Of a stretch of DNA of 64,000 nucleotides, positions 31,727 through 42,619 are shown piece by piece. Below the pieces are notes generated by a model. The model had not been told where the DNA came from, searched no databases, and saw only the letters and a list, made by a program, of their open reading frames with translations. The DNA is from Acanthosepion esculentum (taxonomy: Eukaryota > Mollusca > Cephalopoda > Sepiida > Sepiidae). Made by a program: the position numbers and the translations under genes. The stretch covers positions 24,055,652-24,119,651 of the forward strand of contig OZ038509.1 in the NCBI GenBank assembly GCA_964036315.1. Reading direction: 5' to 3'. How positions within the stretch are numbered: position 1 is the stretch's first letter; every line of letters starts with the position of its first letter.

Positions 31727-32090
31727 CGGAGTTAGCTCCTCCTTAATTCCGTAATTGTCACTAGGTGTCTCTCTCCCTATACTATAAATACTGGGCGACT
31801 TCTTGCCTCGTTCTCTTCTTCATGCTACAAGATGTAGTCTCAAAAGGATTCTCGTCTCGGCCATGGGCGAGAGACGTTAAAAGCATATTCACGCACACAC
31901 GTACGTACGAACTTTTCCAACCTACAATAGAAAACATACAGAACATTTCCAAACATGCAACTTTTCTCTTTGAAACATTCTTCGAAAGCTACAGTTTATT
32001 CATCATTTCTCAACTTTGTAATTAATTCAACTTTTGTGAGTTCAGATAAAAATATTCACAGTCTAAGGGACATAACCCCCACAGATCTTT
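31727..32090 (+). mobile_element. LTR copy, plus orientation
   Basis: AGTTAGCTCCTCCTTAATTC, then ACTATAAATACTGGGCGACT and TTGCCTCGTTCTCTTC, the same family as 30347-30839. The end is placed approximately at CCCCCACA; no internal retroelement sequence follows. Confidence 0.55.
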
Positions 32091-32106
32091 AACGTCTACG
32101 CATGTA

Positions 32107-33044
32107 CAGTACTGGTCGATAAAAGTGACTCACCTGATTTTATTTACTTAAAAATTTTTCGCCTATTGTTTTTGGGGTCAAACTAATTTTTAATCTTACT
32201 AATATAAAGACCCCTTCCCGACCAACTAATAGAAAGTTTACTCACCCTAAGTTATTCTATTGATAATTATAATTTTGGATATAAATCAGATTTATGAAAA
32301 AAAAACTCTGTGCAAAAAAAGTGACTGACTTATTTCCTGCAACTAGTAATCTATAGAAACATAACCGAACCGCTTTAAATAAAGAATAATAGAGGTATAA
32401 TTTATTTATAATAGGTAATATAGTTCGAAATATTTAATAATCTACGGGTCCTCCTTTATTTTGAATAACGTTTTCAACCCTTTTTGCCATTGACTTGATT
32501 AGGTTCTGGCAAATCTCATCTCCAAGCATTGAATTCCATTCGGATATGAAATTCACAATCAAATCCTCTTTATTGCTCAACTGCTTTCTCGAGAGCCTGT
32601 ACTTTATAATGCTCCATAAGTTTTCTATGGGGTTGAGGTCATGTCATAACACTCACCTGCTTCTCATCAAAGTATTCCTTCATCAATTTTGATTTGTGAC
32701 AGGGAGCATTATCCTGCATAAAAATGAGCTTGGTGGGGTCGATTTGCACCCTTTCAGCAGAAGGGAGCAGACAAGACTTTAAAATTCTCTTGTACTGCTC
32801 GCTCCTGAGGGTTTTTTCAATAGGTTTTAAGAAACCAGTTCCATGAAAAGAAAAGCATCCCCAGAACATTATACTGAACGGATGCTTGACAGTACTTACT
32901 GCTAAATTCAAAGAGCTTTCAAAGCTTCTTCTTCTTCAGATTTTAGATAGCTTATCCTTTGAATTTAGCTCAACTTTCGTTTCATTGGAGAAGAGAACAT
33001 TTAGTAAAAGGAACAGGTGAGTCACCTTTATCGAACAGCACTGT
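32107..33044 (-). mobile_element. Tc1-like transposon, deleted
   Basis: Terminal inverted repeats CAGTACTGGTCGATAAAAGT and (reverse complement of the right end) CAGTGCTGTTCGATAAAGGT, followed in both by GACTCACCTG, with TA on each side. At 938 bp it is shorter than a full Tc1 element; the transposase N-terminus is missing. Confidence 0.85.
32460..32911 (-). pseudogene. Tc1-like transposase, C-terminal half
   Basis: Minus frame 32911-32639 reads FSIMFWGCFSFHGTGFLKPI, then FMQDNAPCHKSKLMKEYFDE (second catalytic Asp). After a break at 32640 another frame reads DLNPIENLWSIIKYRLSRKQ (third catalytic residue, Glu), continuing to RVENVIQNKGGPVDY and stop. The usual ...WPxxSP before DLNPIEN is lost by a small deletion, and the HTH domain and first Asp are absent. 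Confidence 0.85.
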
Positions 33045-33299
33045 ACATCAGTATACACAAATAAATACAAATGTGATGTTTTTAAAACCATTTTTGTTCC
33101 TTCTTGTATTTCATGTTTTGTTGTATTTTACGTCAAATATAAATTGTGTGGTCATATTATTCACACAGCCGTAAACAGACATCTACAAACCAACCAATCC
33201 TTATCAACATAAAACCGCAATCGCATGACCTGTCATTAAATACATTTCGGCATCGAAGATGAATTTTGACTTCGTAAAATTTCGTAAAATAACATAGAT

Positions 33300-33800
33300 T
33301 AAAATAAATTTCGGTTTCTTGATTGCAGGGTAATTTTTCAAGATTCATTTTCGAATAAAATTCCGTGAAATAATATTATTATCCTAACAAGACAGCTACA
33401 TAATTTTCGAGATTTATTTCCGAATAAAAACATCTTTACTCCGTGAAATAATATTATTTAGCCTAACAAGACAGCTACATAATTTTCGAGATTCATTTCC
33501 GAATAAAAACATCTTTACTCCATGAAATAATCTTATTTAGCCTAACAAGACAGCTACATAATTTTCGAGATTCATTTCCGAATAAAAACATCTTTACTCC
33601 GTGAAATAATCTTATTTAGCCTAACAAGACAGCTACATAATTTTCGAGATTCATTTCCGAATAAAAACATCTTTGCTCCGTGAAATAATCTTATTTAGCC
33701 TAACAAGACAGCTATATAATTTTCGAGATTCATTTCCGAATAAAAACATCTTTGCTCCGTGAAATAATCTTATTTAGCCTAACAAGACAGCTACACACTG
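33300..33800. repeat. 79-bp satellite, six units
   Basis: CCTAACAAGACAGCTACATA recurs at 33383, 33462, 33541, 33620, 33699 and 33778, exactly 79 bp apart, with AATTTTCGAGATTCATTTCC between. Low divergence. Confidence 0.9.
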
Positions 33801-33809
33801 AGATAAATT

Positions 33810-34320
33810 TAAAATTCATTTGGAAATAATCAAATCTTAAAAGTTATATGAACGTTACAAGGGAAGTAACTTTTACAGATTTATTTCCCTTTTGACAGAT
33901 TTATTTCCCTTAGGCAAAAATTTGCTTCTCAACAATTTTTTTTCCATGTGTCCCATTTTTGGTGTCAAACAAATTCGTGCCCACTGATAGACATGCCTTG
34001 TCACAGGATCGATCAAAATATGATACAGATAAACCTTCAAAAGCTAGAATAACATATTTCTTAATTCTCTCCTACTGTAACTCAATAAAGGATGGCCACT
34101 TCTATCCAAGGTTACACGTCGACTACGAGGCGGCTAGCCACTGACCTATTGCAGTCGCCTGCTCGGGCAGATTTGTGTTTATTCAACACCCACAGAGCCC
34201 AGTAGTGGTTTATACTGCAACTATGCTGAGCAGACCTTGGTTATAGTTTCTGATCTGAACACAGATTTATGCGGTATCAAAACCTGCTGTGGATAACATC
34301 TATCTGATCTATGATCCCTC
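33810..34320. other. Nothing recognised
   Basis: No repeats or coding signal seen; possible diverged SINE sequence near 34090-34200 could not be confirmed. Confidence 0.35.
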
Positions 34321-34339
34321 TTTTCTTTCTTGCTTGTTA

Positions 34340-34985
34340 AATACTTCAGCATAATCTTCATGCCGATTCTGTTGCTTTAAGTTTTTCAACTCCACCCTGA
34401 CAATTAATGACTACAGAATGGTTTGAAAGGACAGAGTTAGTTTCTTCCTCCTCCCAAGGCAACTTTACATAATGCCAATTTTCTATAGCCTTTTCAAACT
34501 GTTCAATTTTTTTTTTCTATGTCATAATCGCTAACGGGGTTTTCTCCATTTAAGTCATTTCATCTTTTATCACTTTCAATAAAATATCTATCAACGGATA
34601 TGGCATTATCCGTCAACGTGTCACAAAGAGGGTTTGAAATTTCTGAATTTTCCTTTTCAATGAAGTCACATGATCAATTATCAGTTCCGTAAAAGTAGTC
34701 ATCATTGGTAGATACAACATTATCTCTCAAAGTCGTATCACGATGAGAGTCTGAAATTTGAGGATTTTCAGGTACAAGGAAATCACTTGATATTTTATCA
34801 GTTTCTATAAAATCTCCACTATTGTTAGATGTAGTAATATATCTCAATGTATTATCACAGAGAAACTTCGGAATTTTCATTTGCAATGACGTCACTAGAT
34901 ATTTTATCAGTTTAAAGTACATCTCTATTATTATCAAATAGGGCACTATCTCTCAATTTATTTGTCACAGAGAGAGGCCGAAATT
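34340..34985 (-). pseudogene. Decayed coding region with acidic repeats
   Basis: The minus strand can be read nearly through in one frame with two TGA stops and one frameshift in a 10-A run (34507-34516). It contains repeats of the type SGDFIETDKIS / SCDFIEKENSEIS, each followed by CDTTLRDN or CDTLTDNAIS and YFYGTD or YFIESD. The C-terminal part is EQFEKAIENWHYVKLPWEEE followed by ETNSVLSNHSVVINC. Repeat period is about 126-130 bp. The protein is not recognised. Confidence 0.4.
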
Positions 34986-34989
34986 TTAG

Positions 34990-35920
34990 AATTTTCAACA
35001 AAGTCTCCAGACTGACACTTCTTCTGTCTAGCCTCATTGTTACATAAATTTGAATCCTGCTCAAAACGATATGCAAGATTAAAAAAAAGAATTCAATGTC
35101 TCAAAGTGATAGTGGGCTTCATAAATATTTTTATTTTCAATATCTTTTATGTCAAAATCTAAATATCAATTATTTCATCCATGAATGATTCTACAGTATC
35201 TAGGCACTTAAGCACAGATTCTTTCTGTAGAGCGAAAAGGTATTTTGGTACTTTTTTTTGCCTTTTTTTTTCATTAAATTCGAGGTAGCGTCAATTTTTT
35301 TACTTGAATGGAGAACGTTTTCCCTTCAATTTATAAATGGCGTCCATTTCTGTGACTGAATTCATCAATAAATTTCAAAGAAAAATATCGCTAGAATTTT
35401 ACTCATAAAATTCTCCGGTTCAGCTTTTGAAAATAACAAGATTTTTGTTGATTCAGTCTTGACACTGAATTTTCATTTAAAATATTTTTTAAGTGAATAA
35501 AGACAGAATTTTACGTTGTGGGAAATTCGTCCCGTCTTTTACCACATGAAAGGGTGAGGTTAAAAATATGACAAAATTGGAAAAAAAAGGGCAACAGTGG
35601 TTTGAAAGATTAGAGTGGACAATTCTCTTTTTTTAGGCGGAAGAATAAAGACTGAAACTCCTGCTCGGTGTGTAAGGAAGAAAATGTTTATTTACATGCA
35701 CAAAAAAGGGTATAAGGACATACACAATTAGGAGAGAAAGAAGGGGAGAAGAAAATTCCTTTAACTTTAAAAGAAGAAAAAATGTTCATAAAAAAGAAAA
35801 GCCTTGCTCAAAATATTTCTCTGAGCGCCAAAAAAAAAGTTCTTTAAGCGAGTAGTAGATTGTTAAAGGTTAAAACACTCACAGATTTGTTCAGAGTTCT
35901 TGTAGAGGTTGGAAGCTGTC
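34990..35920. other. Nothing recognised
   Basis: AT-rich, closed frames. Confidence 0.4.
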
Positions 35921-35923
35921 CGA

Positions 35924-36345
35924 AGATATGAATTTTGAAGTTGAGTGAGTTGAGTGGGTAGGCCGGCAACAGATATCTTCAAGGTGGAAGGAGTCAGATC
36001 TCAGTTGGATTTTAGTAGTGGGCTGACGGTCGGTCTTTACAGCCCAGCAGGTAGATCTTCTTTGTTCAAACTGGTTCCGAAGTTGACCTCACAGATGGTT
36101 GTCGAATTCTCACTGCCAAACAGGCGTAAATTATCTGTATTTATAAAGATTAAGAGGCTCAGAAAATATTGGGGACTTTTCCCTCCCAAATTGCTATACA
36201 AATTTCCTGGCCATTTCATTTGTTAGAAAATATATTCTTATCTCTGATAAGAATCAAGGTTTTGGGAGCTGCTTTTTGGAAGCAAGTCTGAGGCTAGAAT
36301 GTATAATATATTGTCGTCGTGGTTCTCAAATTAAATTCTAATAAT
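35924..36345. repeat. LTR-like direct repeat, copy 1
   Basis: About 420 bp shared with 36910-37535: GGCAACAGATATCTTCAAGG, CAGCCCAGCAGGTA-ATCTTC, TTGTCGAATTCTCACTGCCA, GGCCATTTCATTTGTTAGAA. The 565-bp interval between the copies has no coding sequence, so if these are LTRs the element is non-autonomous. Confidence 0.6.
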
Positions 36346-36909
36346 CCTCATACGTAAGGCTATAATACCAAAGTACCTAAAATTCAATAAAATATTAAAT
36401 TGTTTAAAATATTTTCTTAAATTTTTAAGATTAATGGATATTTTAAAAGATAATATAAAAAAAAGGCATTCACTCTATATTTGTTAAGTTGCTGTTACAA
36501 GTATGTCCTCCCTTAAAAAAAAATTCAAAACATAAGTCTGGCAAGTGAATTATCAACACCTCATAAAAACACCCACCTCTGTCTTAAAAAATGCTTTCCT
36601 GAGATAATTTAGAATAAAAGTAAGTAATATTTGTTTCAAATAAGTTTAATTAAACTTTAAACTAGCTAAGCTTCCCCAAATCAAATTTCAGAAAAATATA
36701 TTTAATTTTTCAAAGATTTTTTTTAATAAAACGAATTACATTGTGTTGACAGATTTGTTAATATGAACAATTTTAGTACTTTACTGATAATAAAAAACAA
36801 TCAATTTAATCAATTTAAATTCAGTTTGAAATACAGTAAAATATTTTGCTTATTGGAAATATTAAATTTAATTAAAACTAAAATAAAAGCTTCAAGAAAG
36901 ATTTCTCAT

Positions 36910-37535
36910 TGATATGAATTTTGTACTTGAGTGAGTTTGTAGGCTGGCAACAGATATCTTCAAGGTGGAAGGGGGTAGATCTCAATTGGATTTTAGTAGT
37001 GGGCTGACGGTCTGTCTTTACAGCCCAGCAGGTAAATCTTCTTTGTTCAAACTGGTTCCGAAGTTGACTGGTGTTCTCTATCACCGACCTCACAGACGGT
37101 TGTCGAATTCTCACTGCCAAACAGGTGTAAATTATCCGTATTTATGAAGATTAGGTGGCTCAGAAAATATTGGGAACTTTTCCCTCAAAAACAGCTATAC
37201 AAATTTCCTGGCCATTTCATTTGTTAGAAAATATATTCTTATCTTTGATAAGAATCAAGGTTTTGGGAGCTGCTTTTTGGAAGCAAGGGTCCGACAAGTT
37301 GTGAACGTTACCCCCAGACTTTATGGCACCATGGTCAAGATAATGATGTTCAAACGCCTTTTTATATTGCCCAGCTCTCTCGTTTATCAGAAAATATATA
37401 TCGTTACCTCTGATAAGGAACAAGGCTTTGGGAACCGATTTTGAAAGCAAGGAAAAAACATTGAGATGAGGATTAGAAAAGAGGTTAAAATGTGAATCTG
37501 TAATAAATTGTAGTCGTGGTTCTCAAGTTAAATTC
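36910..37535. repeat. LTR-like direct repeat, copy 2
   Basis: Same as copy 1 with about 180 extra bases (37268-37445) that are themselves a diverged repeat of its last third (TCAGAAAATATATATCGTTA, GGGAACCGATTTTGAAAGCA). Confidence 0.6.
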
Positions 37536-37790
37536 TAAGAACATATAAAATTCTCCAGTTTCCGTTTTTAAAGTTAACACATTTTAGTCACTTCAGTTTG
37601 AAATACTGAATGGATTTTAATATTTTTTCTTTTACGAAAACGGAATTGTTATTTCAGTCAAAGATTCTGTTAATTTGTACTAAATATTATGCGATGCAAG
37701 TAAAAGGTAGAATTTTACGCATAAAATTCTCCAGGTTAGTTTTTAAAGTTACCACAATTTACCTCCAGTTTTAAATACTGAATATACAGT

Positions 37791-37860
37791 GCAACCTCGG
37801 TTCTCGAACGTCTCACATGTCGAACAAATCGGTTTTCGAACAGAATATTCGAGATGAAAA
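37791..37860 (+). other. Possible DNA-transposon end
   Basis: ACAGTGCAACCTCGGTTCTC-GAACG resembles the outer ends of pogo-like elements; a matching second end was not found. Confidence 0.25.
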
Positions 37861-37869
37861 GGCCGCGGT

Positions 37870-38245
37870 ATCTATATTTCTGAGATGAGGTATTATGTAC
37901 ACTATTTACATTATTTGGACTATGGTCCTCATATTTGTCGCCATATTTATTACAAAGTTCCAGCCCTTCAGTATCTCTCTATATTTCTGAGATGAGGTAT
38001 TATGTACATTATTACTTTGACGCCATATTTATTACAGCGTTTCGGCCTTTCAGTATCTGTCTATATTTCTGAGATGTGGTATTATGTACACTATTTACGT
38101 TATTCGGACTATTGTCCTCATCTTTGTCGCCATATTTATAACAACGTTTCGGCCCTTCAGTATCTGTCTATATTTCTGAGATGAGGTATTGTGTACACTA
38201 TTTACATAATTTGGATTATGTTCCTCATCTTTGTTGCCATATTTA
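37870..38245 (-). repeat. 107-bp PLE-derived satellite, about 3.5 units
   Basis: TGAGATGAGG recurs at 37881, 37988, 38070 and 38177 (107 bp apart, one unit shortened by 25). Minus strand units read CTGAAGGGCCGAAACGTTGT then AATAAATATGGCGACAAAGA, that is a PLE hammerhead with stem II deleted. Same family as 51010-51620. Confidence 0.75.
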
Positions 38246-38247
38246 TC

Positions 38248-38287
38248 GCAACGCTTCGGCCGTTGTACGCTCCGGCTTTCTTCAGGT
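38248..38287 (-). ncRNA. PLE hammerhead-like motif
   Basis: Minus strand CTGAAGAAAGCC, loop with GGAGCGTACAAC, GGCCGAAGCGTTGCG. CUGAAGA intact, GAAA changed to GAAG. Confidence 0.45.
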
Positions 38288-38382
38288 GGTTAGAATGTCG
38301 AACTGAATCCTTTCTTTTGCTCGCTGTGGTAGGCTGCTCTAGTTCCACGTGCCATGTCTAATGGATGTCAGTTATCTCTTTT

Positions 38383-38450
38383 TAATTGTCACTGGATCTA
38401 ACTAACGCCTTTATCCACTGTGCCATGTGTCCTTGAGGACATCTGTGTAT
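38383..38450 (-). other. tRNA-like sequence of PLE terminal repeat (B box deleted)
   Basis: Minus strand ACATGGCACAGTGGATAAAG GCGTT matches the A-box half of the tRNA-like at 63698-63776; the B-box half is deleted. It lies between the PLE endonuclease reading frame and the hammerhead motif. Confidence 0.5.
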
Positions 38451-38551
38451 GAATTTCTGGGACTTATAAACCTAATGTCTTCAGCAATCATTTTTACCTG
38501 TACTCATATTGCAATTATTGCTTTTATCATTTTTTAATTTTTTACCAGAGT

Positions 38552-39060
38552 TCATATTGCGATTTTCGTTGTTATTATTGCTTTTTCTCTGGCACTCCTT
38601 ATTACTGGTTCCCATATTGTATTCATTTCTATGCTTGGTTGGCTCAGGAGATTTTTGTGGCCTAGCGTATGTGCTGATTCCTTAAGTTTACGAATTTTCC
38701 AATGATGTTCTTTGTCTATGATTTCAACCTGATCCCACAGAGGGCGGTGATCTCCCTTCTCTCTCCATATGTGGTCTGCCACGCCTGAATTTTCCACTTC
38801 TACTCGTTTTACAGCTTTTTGGTGTTCTTGAAGCCTTACCTTTAAGGGGAGGCCTGTCTCCCCCTTTATATTTCTTTCCGCAGCTGCCCTGGAGGTCATA
38901 CACATAATCTTTAGTCATGTTTTCCTCTATTGGGGGGGGGGTCTTTCACGGGAGAGGTATCTGCGAAGTGTCGTCTAGTTTTTGAAGGTTGGAAAAGTGC
39001 ATTAGACTCGAGTGGGGTGATTACTTTGAAAGAGAAATCATGTAGATTGTTGTTTGGAAT
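38552..39060 (-). pseudogene. PLE GIY-YIG endonuclease, C-terminal part
   Basis: Minus frames give DTSPVKDPPP (about 38940), KDYVYDLQGSCGKKYKG (GIY-YIG start, one frame) and KGETGLPLKVRLQEHQKAVK with SGVADHIWREKGDHRPLWDQ, IIDKEHHWKIRKLKESAH, NTIWEPVIRSAREK (next frame). The usual YIGETGR block is shifted and the Ile altered. This is the endonuclease domain typical of Penelope-like elements. The ORF end is followed by about 100 bases and then the tRNA-like/hammerhead terminal repeat. Confidence 0.8.
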
Positions 39061-39088
39061 TGAAATAAATTGTTTTCAAACCGATCTC

Positions 39089-39089
<1 letters not shown>

Positions 39090-39131
<42 letters not shown>
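39090..39131. repeat. (TA)n microsatellite
   Basis: Bounded by the PLE fragment on the left and a hammerhead-linked unit (39301, minus) on the right. Confidence 0.9.
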
Positions 39132-39132
<1 letters not shown>

Positions 39133-39300
39133 CGCGAATCATTCATACGAAAAGCAGATAATGAAGTTAATGATATAAATGGCAAGAATCACTCTCGCAA
39201 ACAATTTTTAATAATAAAATACATTAACCTCGAGTCCGTTAATGAATGGTATGATCCTTGTTTATAAATTCCGGTTTTATCAGGTCTTTTTTTTACTACT

Positions 39301-39333
39301 AGCTTTCAATCGTTTCATACGATCATCTTCAGG
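39301..39333 (-). ncRNA. Hammerhead-like motif
   Basis: Minus strand CCTGAAGATGATCGTATGAA-ACGATTGAAAGC: CUGAAGA and GAAAC intact, stem II reduced to a few pairs. Confidence 0.4.
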
Positions 39334-39831
39334 TAGGGAAATAGGTAAGTTTTTTACATCAAGGTAATAACAGGACATCGAAAGATAAAGTGTAATCCGA
39401 AAGAAGTGTTTTTTAGAAATGTGATATTGTTAACTGTAAGAATACTTTTGGAGCGTGCAGTCACGACGCTGAGGTTGAATTTTTTTTTAATTTTAAAATT
39501 GTGCGTTCTTGTACTAATATAGGAATATGAGAATTTTATTTTTTATTCCCGGAGTTGTATTTTCTGTTTTCTTTTTGAATTTGTAGGTCTGATGAATTGG
39601 ATCGTATTTACGATTCCAATTGAATAAATTATGACCATGGAATATTAGTGTTTAAACCTTTTTATTATATCCTTACTCTGTCCTGGACATTGAGTTCTAC
39701 CTGGATTCTATCCTCTTGGAATTATTTTTTATACATATATATATGTATGCGTATGTATGTATGTATGTATATATGTTTATATATTTTACATATATGATTG
39801 CATATGTATGTGGATATTTACCACTAATATT

Positions 39832-39836
<5 letters not shown>

Positions 39837-39908
<72 letters not shown>

Positions 39909-39924
39909 GATAGATAGATAGATA
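39837..39924. repeat. (CA)n(TA)n(GATA)n microsatellite
   Basis: About 25 CA, then TA, then GATA units; the mariner at 39925 starts at its end. Confidence 0.9.
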
Positions 39925-40448
39925 GGGTGGGCCAAAAGTAGATATGCACTTTACATTTTTTTTTAAACATTTCATTACATTTATATTCATTTGTTCCAAT
40001 ATTTAATCAAAACTGTTTATGCACATTTGTTTAACACTTACATTTTCAGCACAGGTTAGTGCTCAAAATGTCCTCCTTCACCATTGCATCATTCCTCAAA
40101 CCGCTACAGAATACTGACACACAGCACGACACAAATCCCAATCTGCATAACTTTCAATAAATACCTCCGAGATGTACTCTTTTAATTCGCTAGCTGTGTG
40201 GGGATTTCTCTCGTCAACCATTGTTCTTGACTACACCTCCAAAAAGAAATCCATTCGTGTTAGGCCAGATGAACATGACGGACATTCAGTGTTGCCCCTT
40301 CTTCAGAACCAATGCTTTAGAAAGTTTTGGTTAAAGTACTTACTGCCAAATCATAAAGAGTAAATGCTCCATCTTGCTGAAAGAATAGTTTGGCGAAGTT
40401 CAATCTAAAACCTGAAACAATTCGTGAAACATCTACTTTTGGCCAACC

Positions 40449-40451
<3 letters not shown>
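39925..40451 (-). mobile_element. Deleted mariner-like element inserted in microsatellite
   Basis: Ends GGGTGGGCCAAAAGTAGAT and (reverse complement of the right end) CAGGGTTGGCCAAAAGTAG. Minus-strand coding remnants: HTASELKEYISEVFIESYAD, WDLCRAVCQ, then GGHFEH, the usual C-terminus of a mariner transposase. Frames are broken and most of the catalytic domain is missing. Both flanks are TA-rich simple repeats, as expected of TA target preference. Confidence 0.7.

Positions 40452-40519
<68 letters not shown>
40451..40519. repeat. (TA)n microsatellite
   Basis: About 34 TA units. Confidence 0.9.
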
Positions 40520-40523
<4 letters not shown>

Positions 40524-40649
40524 CTTTCGTGGGGTCTGGAATGGTTTTCCAGGCGCGCGTTAAACCACTGGAAAAGTGCTCGTTTCTTTACTCTTTAGTC
40601 TTTACTCTTCAGTCTTCTTTGATGCATCAACAAACGAGAAGGAAAACCT

Positions 40650-40773
40650 GACATGAAACAGACTGTCGCCCCTAAGTGTTGACTTCTATGTTCACTTTTA
40701 TATTTACACACGCTCTATCTCTGATATTGAGCACTTTATCCCATAAATATAGCACATTTTAAGACTATATTTC

Positions 40774-40776
<3 letters not shown>
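40650..40776 (+). mobile_element. Truncated hammerhead-linked unit (family of 12171)
   Basis: From CTGACATGAAACAGACTGTC onward it matches 12192-12330 (AAGTGTTGACTTCTATGTTC, ACACGCTCTATCTCTGATAT) and ends in a TA tract, as the 12-kb copy does. Confidence 0.7.

Positions 40777-40837
<61 letters not shown>
40777..40837. repeat. (TA)n microsatellite
   Basis: Shared boundary of the unit above and a minus-strand SINE. Confidence 0.9.
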
Positions 40838-40839
<2 letters not shown>

Positions 40840-41030
40840 GAAATGGACAAATCCGACAATTATTTAATGACATTTTTTTTTAATGTTTAACATTCTTTTT
40901 ACAAGTAGAAACAAGTATTTAAGTAAATGGTATGTTTTATAATAAACAGTATTAAATAACATTTACCGGCCTGAATGTCCGAGAAATTTTCATAGAAAAT
41001 CGTAGGACGAATATTTTCTATGAAAATATG
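40838..41030 (-). mobile_element. SINE body fragment, copy of 2121-2384
   Basis: Minus strand CTCGGACATTC-GGCCGGTAAATG to CATTTCATAA then (TA)n. The head is replaced by an inverted stretch GTAGGACGAATATTTTCTATG leading to another TA tract. Confidence 0.65.
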
Positions 41031-41034
41031 TAAA

Positions 41035-41078
41035 TATATATATATATATATATATGCGTGTGTGTGTGTGTGTGTACG
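41035..41078. repeat. (TA)n(TG)n microsatellite
   Basis: TA then GTGTGT units. Confidence 0.85.
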
Positions 41079-41528
41079 GTGTTTGCCAACTCGTTTTTGA
41101 GTTTAAGGACGACAAGATTTTATTGCGAGACATAACTATAACTGCAATGCCTCTGAATTTAATGTTTTAGAATAGAGAAAGACTGATTCCATCCCATTTT
41201 CCAAGTAAGAACTGCATGTGTCCAAATTGAAGAACCAGTCAGTAACATTGGATGCTGTCAGGTTTTCCTTCTCGTTTGATGCATCAAAGAAAACTGAAGA
41301 GTAAAGAAACGAACACTTTCGGTGACTTAACGCGCGCCTGGAAAACCATTCCAGATCCCACGAAAGGTTTTTTTTTTTAAATAGATCGATCAATCACAAT
41401 AGAAGATTGGCAAATAGTCAATCAATATTTTTTTTTTCAATTTTTTTTTTTATTTTTTTTTTATTTTTTTTTTTTTTTTGATGACGATGACAATTTTCTA
41501 ATTCTTTTCATTTCTTTTTTTTTTTCAG

Positions 41529-41634
41529 AGACTTGGAAGGAGAGACGAACGAAATCAAAAAGGAAAATTTCCTCAAAATCTACCACGCTTACCGCCAATA
41601 TCTGCTCGTGCGTTACGCTCAATCAAAAGCCTAA
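41529..41634 (+). CDS. Uncharacterised membrane protein, terminal exon 3 of 3
   Basis: A long T-rich tract and TTTCAG precede it. The preceding exon's GA plus this exon's A make Glu; the frame then reads DLEGETNEIKKENFLKIYHA followed by YRQYLLVRYAQSKA and TAA at 41632. The C-terminal segment looks helical and amphipathic and is followed by a poly(A) signal. Total coding length with the other two exons is 849 bp (282 residues plus stop). Confidence 0.75.
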
Positions 41635-41660
41635 AGCAGACGACAACGGGTTTTGTAAGA

Positions 41661-41666
41661 AATAAA
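41661..41666 (+). terminator. Polyadenylation signal
   Basis: AATAAA 27 bases after the stop codon of the membrane-protein gene, followed by an A-run and T-rich DNA. Confidence 0.55.
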
Positions 41667-41940
41667 AAAAAAAACATACTTTCATTTCAATTCGACTTTT
41701 TATTGCCATTTCTTTTCTTCTTCTTTTTTAATCAGTCATCAGTTTATTTATTTTCAGAGAATTTTCACAGCACGACATTTCCAAAATTGTATGACTAACC
41801 GCTGAAAACTTCATAGACAAGTTAGTAAAGGAAAACGTGAAAGATTTTTAAAAAGACAATATATGGTTTCCAGCAAAAGAAGAGGACCAAGCGAAAATAT
41901 GACACCGAAATCCGAAGATACATTGTAATAAGAAAATAAG

Positions 41941-42100
41941 CAAAGTACTACGTATTGGTCTTGCCAAAGATGCATTCCAAAAGCTAAGCAGAGTATTAAG
42001 AGAGAGAAACATTTCATTAGAAATAAAGAAAAAAATGCTGAACTGTCACGTGATATCTATCCTCCTGCAACACTATGTTGGTTGCTGGTAAATAATAATA
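41941..42100 (+). pseudogene. LINE family B fragment
   Basis: Reads IGLAKDAFQKLSRVLRERNI followed by SLEIKKKMLNCHVISILL, matching 10266-10066. Confidence 0.6.
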
Positions 42101-42329
42101 AGGCCTTTTGGATATCAAACAAAAAAGCTATACTGATAAATAAATTACCATGTAAAGGGTTAATGAATATCAAGAACGATATACTGATAAACAATTCCCT
42201 TCCAGAAAATCGAATATTCTAAAACAAATCAAATGATCGGCTAAGATCAATACTTAATTGTATGACAGGCAAAGTTTGTCCTTGGAATCCAGGTGAGGAG
42301 AATCGGATAAAATTTTAAATACCTGTTAA

Positions 42330-42616
42330 AGGTAAAAAGGTTACTTATATTTAGTCACCTTACCCCCACGAGGGTATCATGTAGCACAAGGCCGGTTTAA
42401 CGTGGAATCCCCGAGCCCGTGGGCCCGGCGAAAAATATATACCCTTTGAACCCGTATAAACGGGTTCAGGGCTTGTTTACCTCCCCGAACGAGACTCCGC
42501 CCTTCGGCGTAGCCTCGTTCGGGTTCCTCCCGTCCCGTAGGCAGAGAGTTCAACCGTTCAGGCCGTCGTCCGAGAACGACTGGTCGCTGACTACTTCAAG
42601 GTAAAAAGGTTACTTA
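42330..42616. mobile_element. GC-rich hairpin-rich insert with 18-bp target duplication
   Basis: AGGTAAAAAGGTTACTTA occurs at 42330-42347 and 42599-42616. Between them 251 bp of unusually GC-rich DNA contains perfect hairpins GAACCCGT/ACGGGTTC (42448-42467) and CCCGAACGAG/CTCGTTCGGG (42484-42523), the latter with an inner CGCC/GGCG. A long duplication suggests target-primed insertion of a structured RNA. Origin not recognised. Confidence 0.5.
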
Positions 42617-42619
42617 AGC

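Noticed and set aside
42421..42600. rRNA fragment, because of high GC and hairpins
   Set aside because: I could not match it to any conserved rRNA segment.
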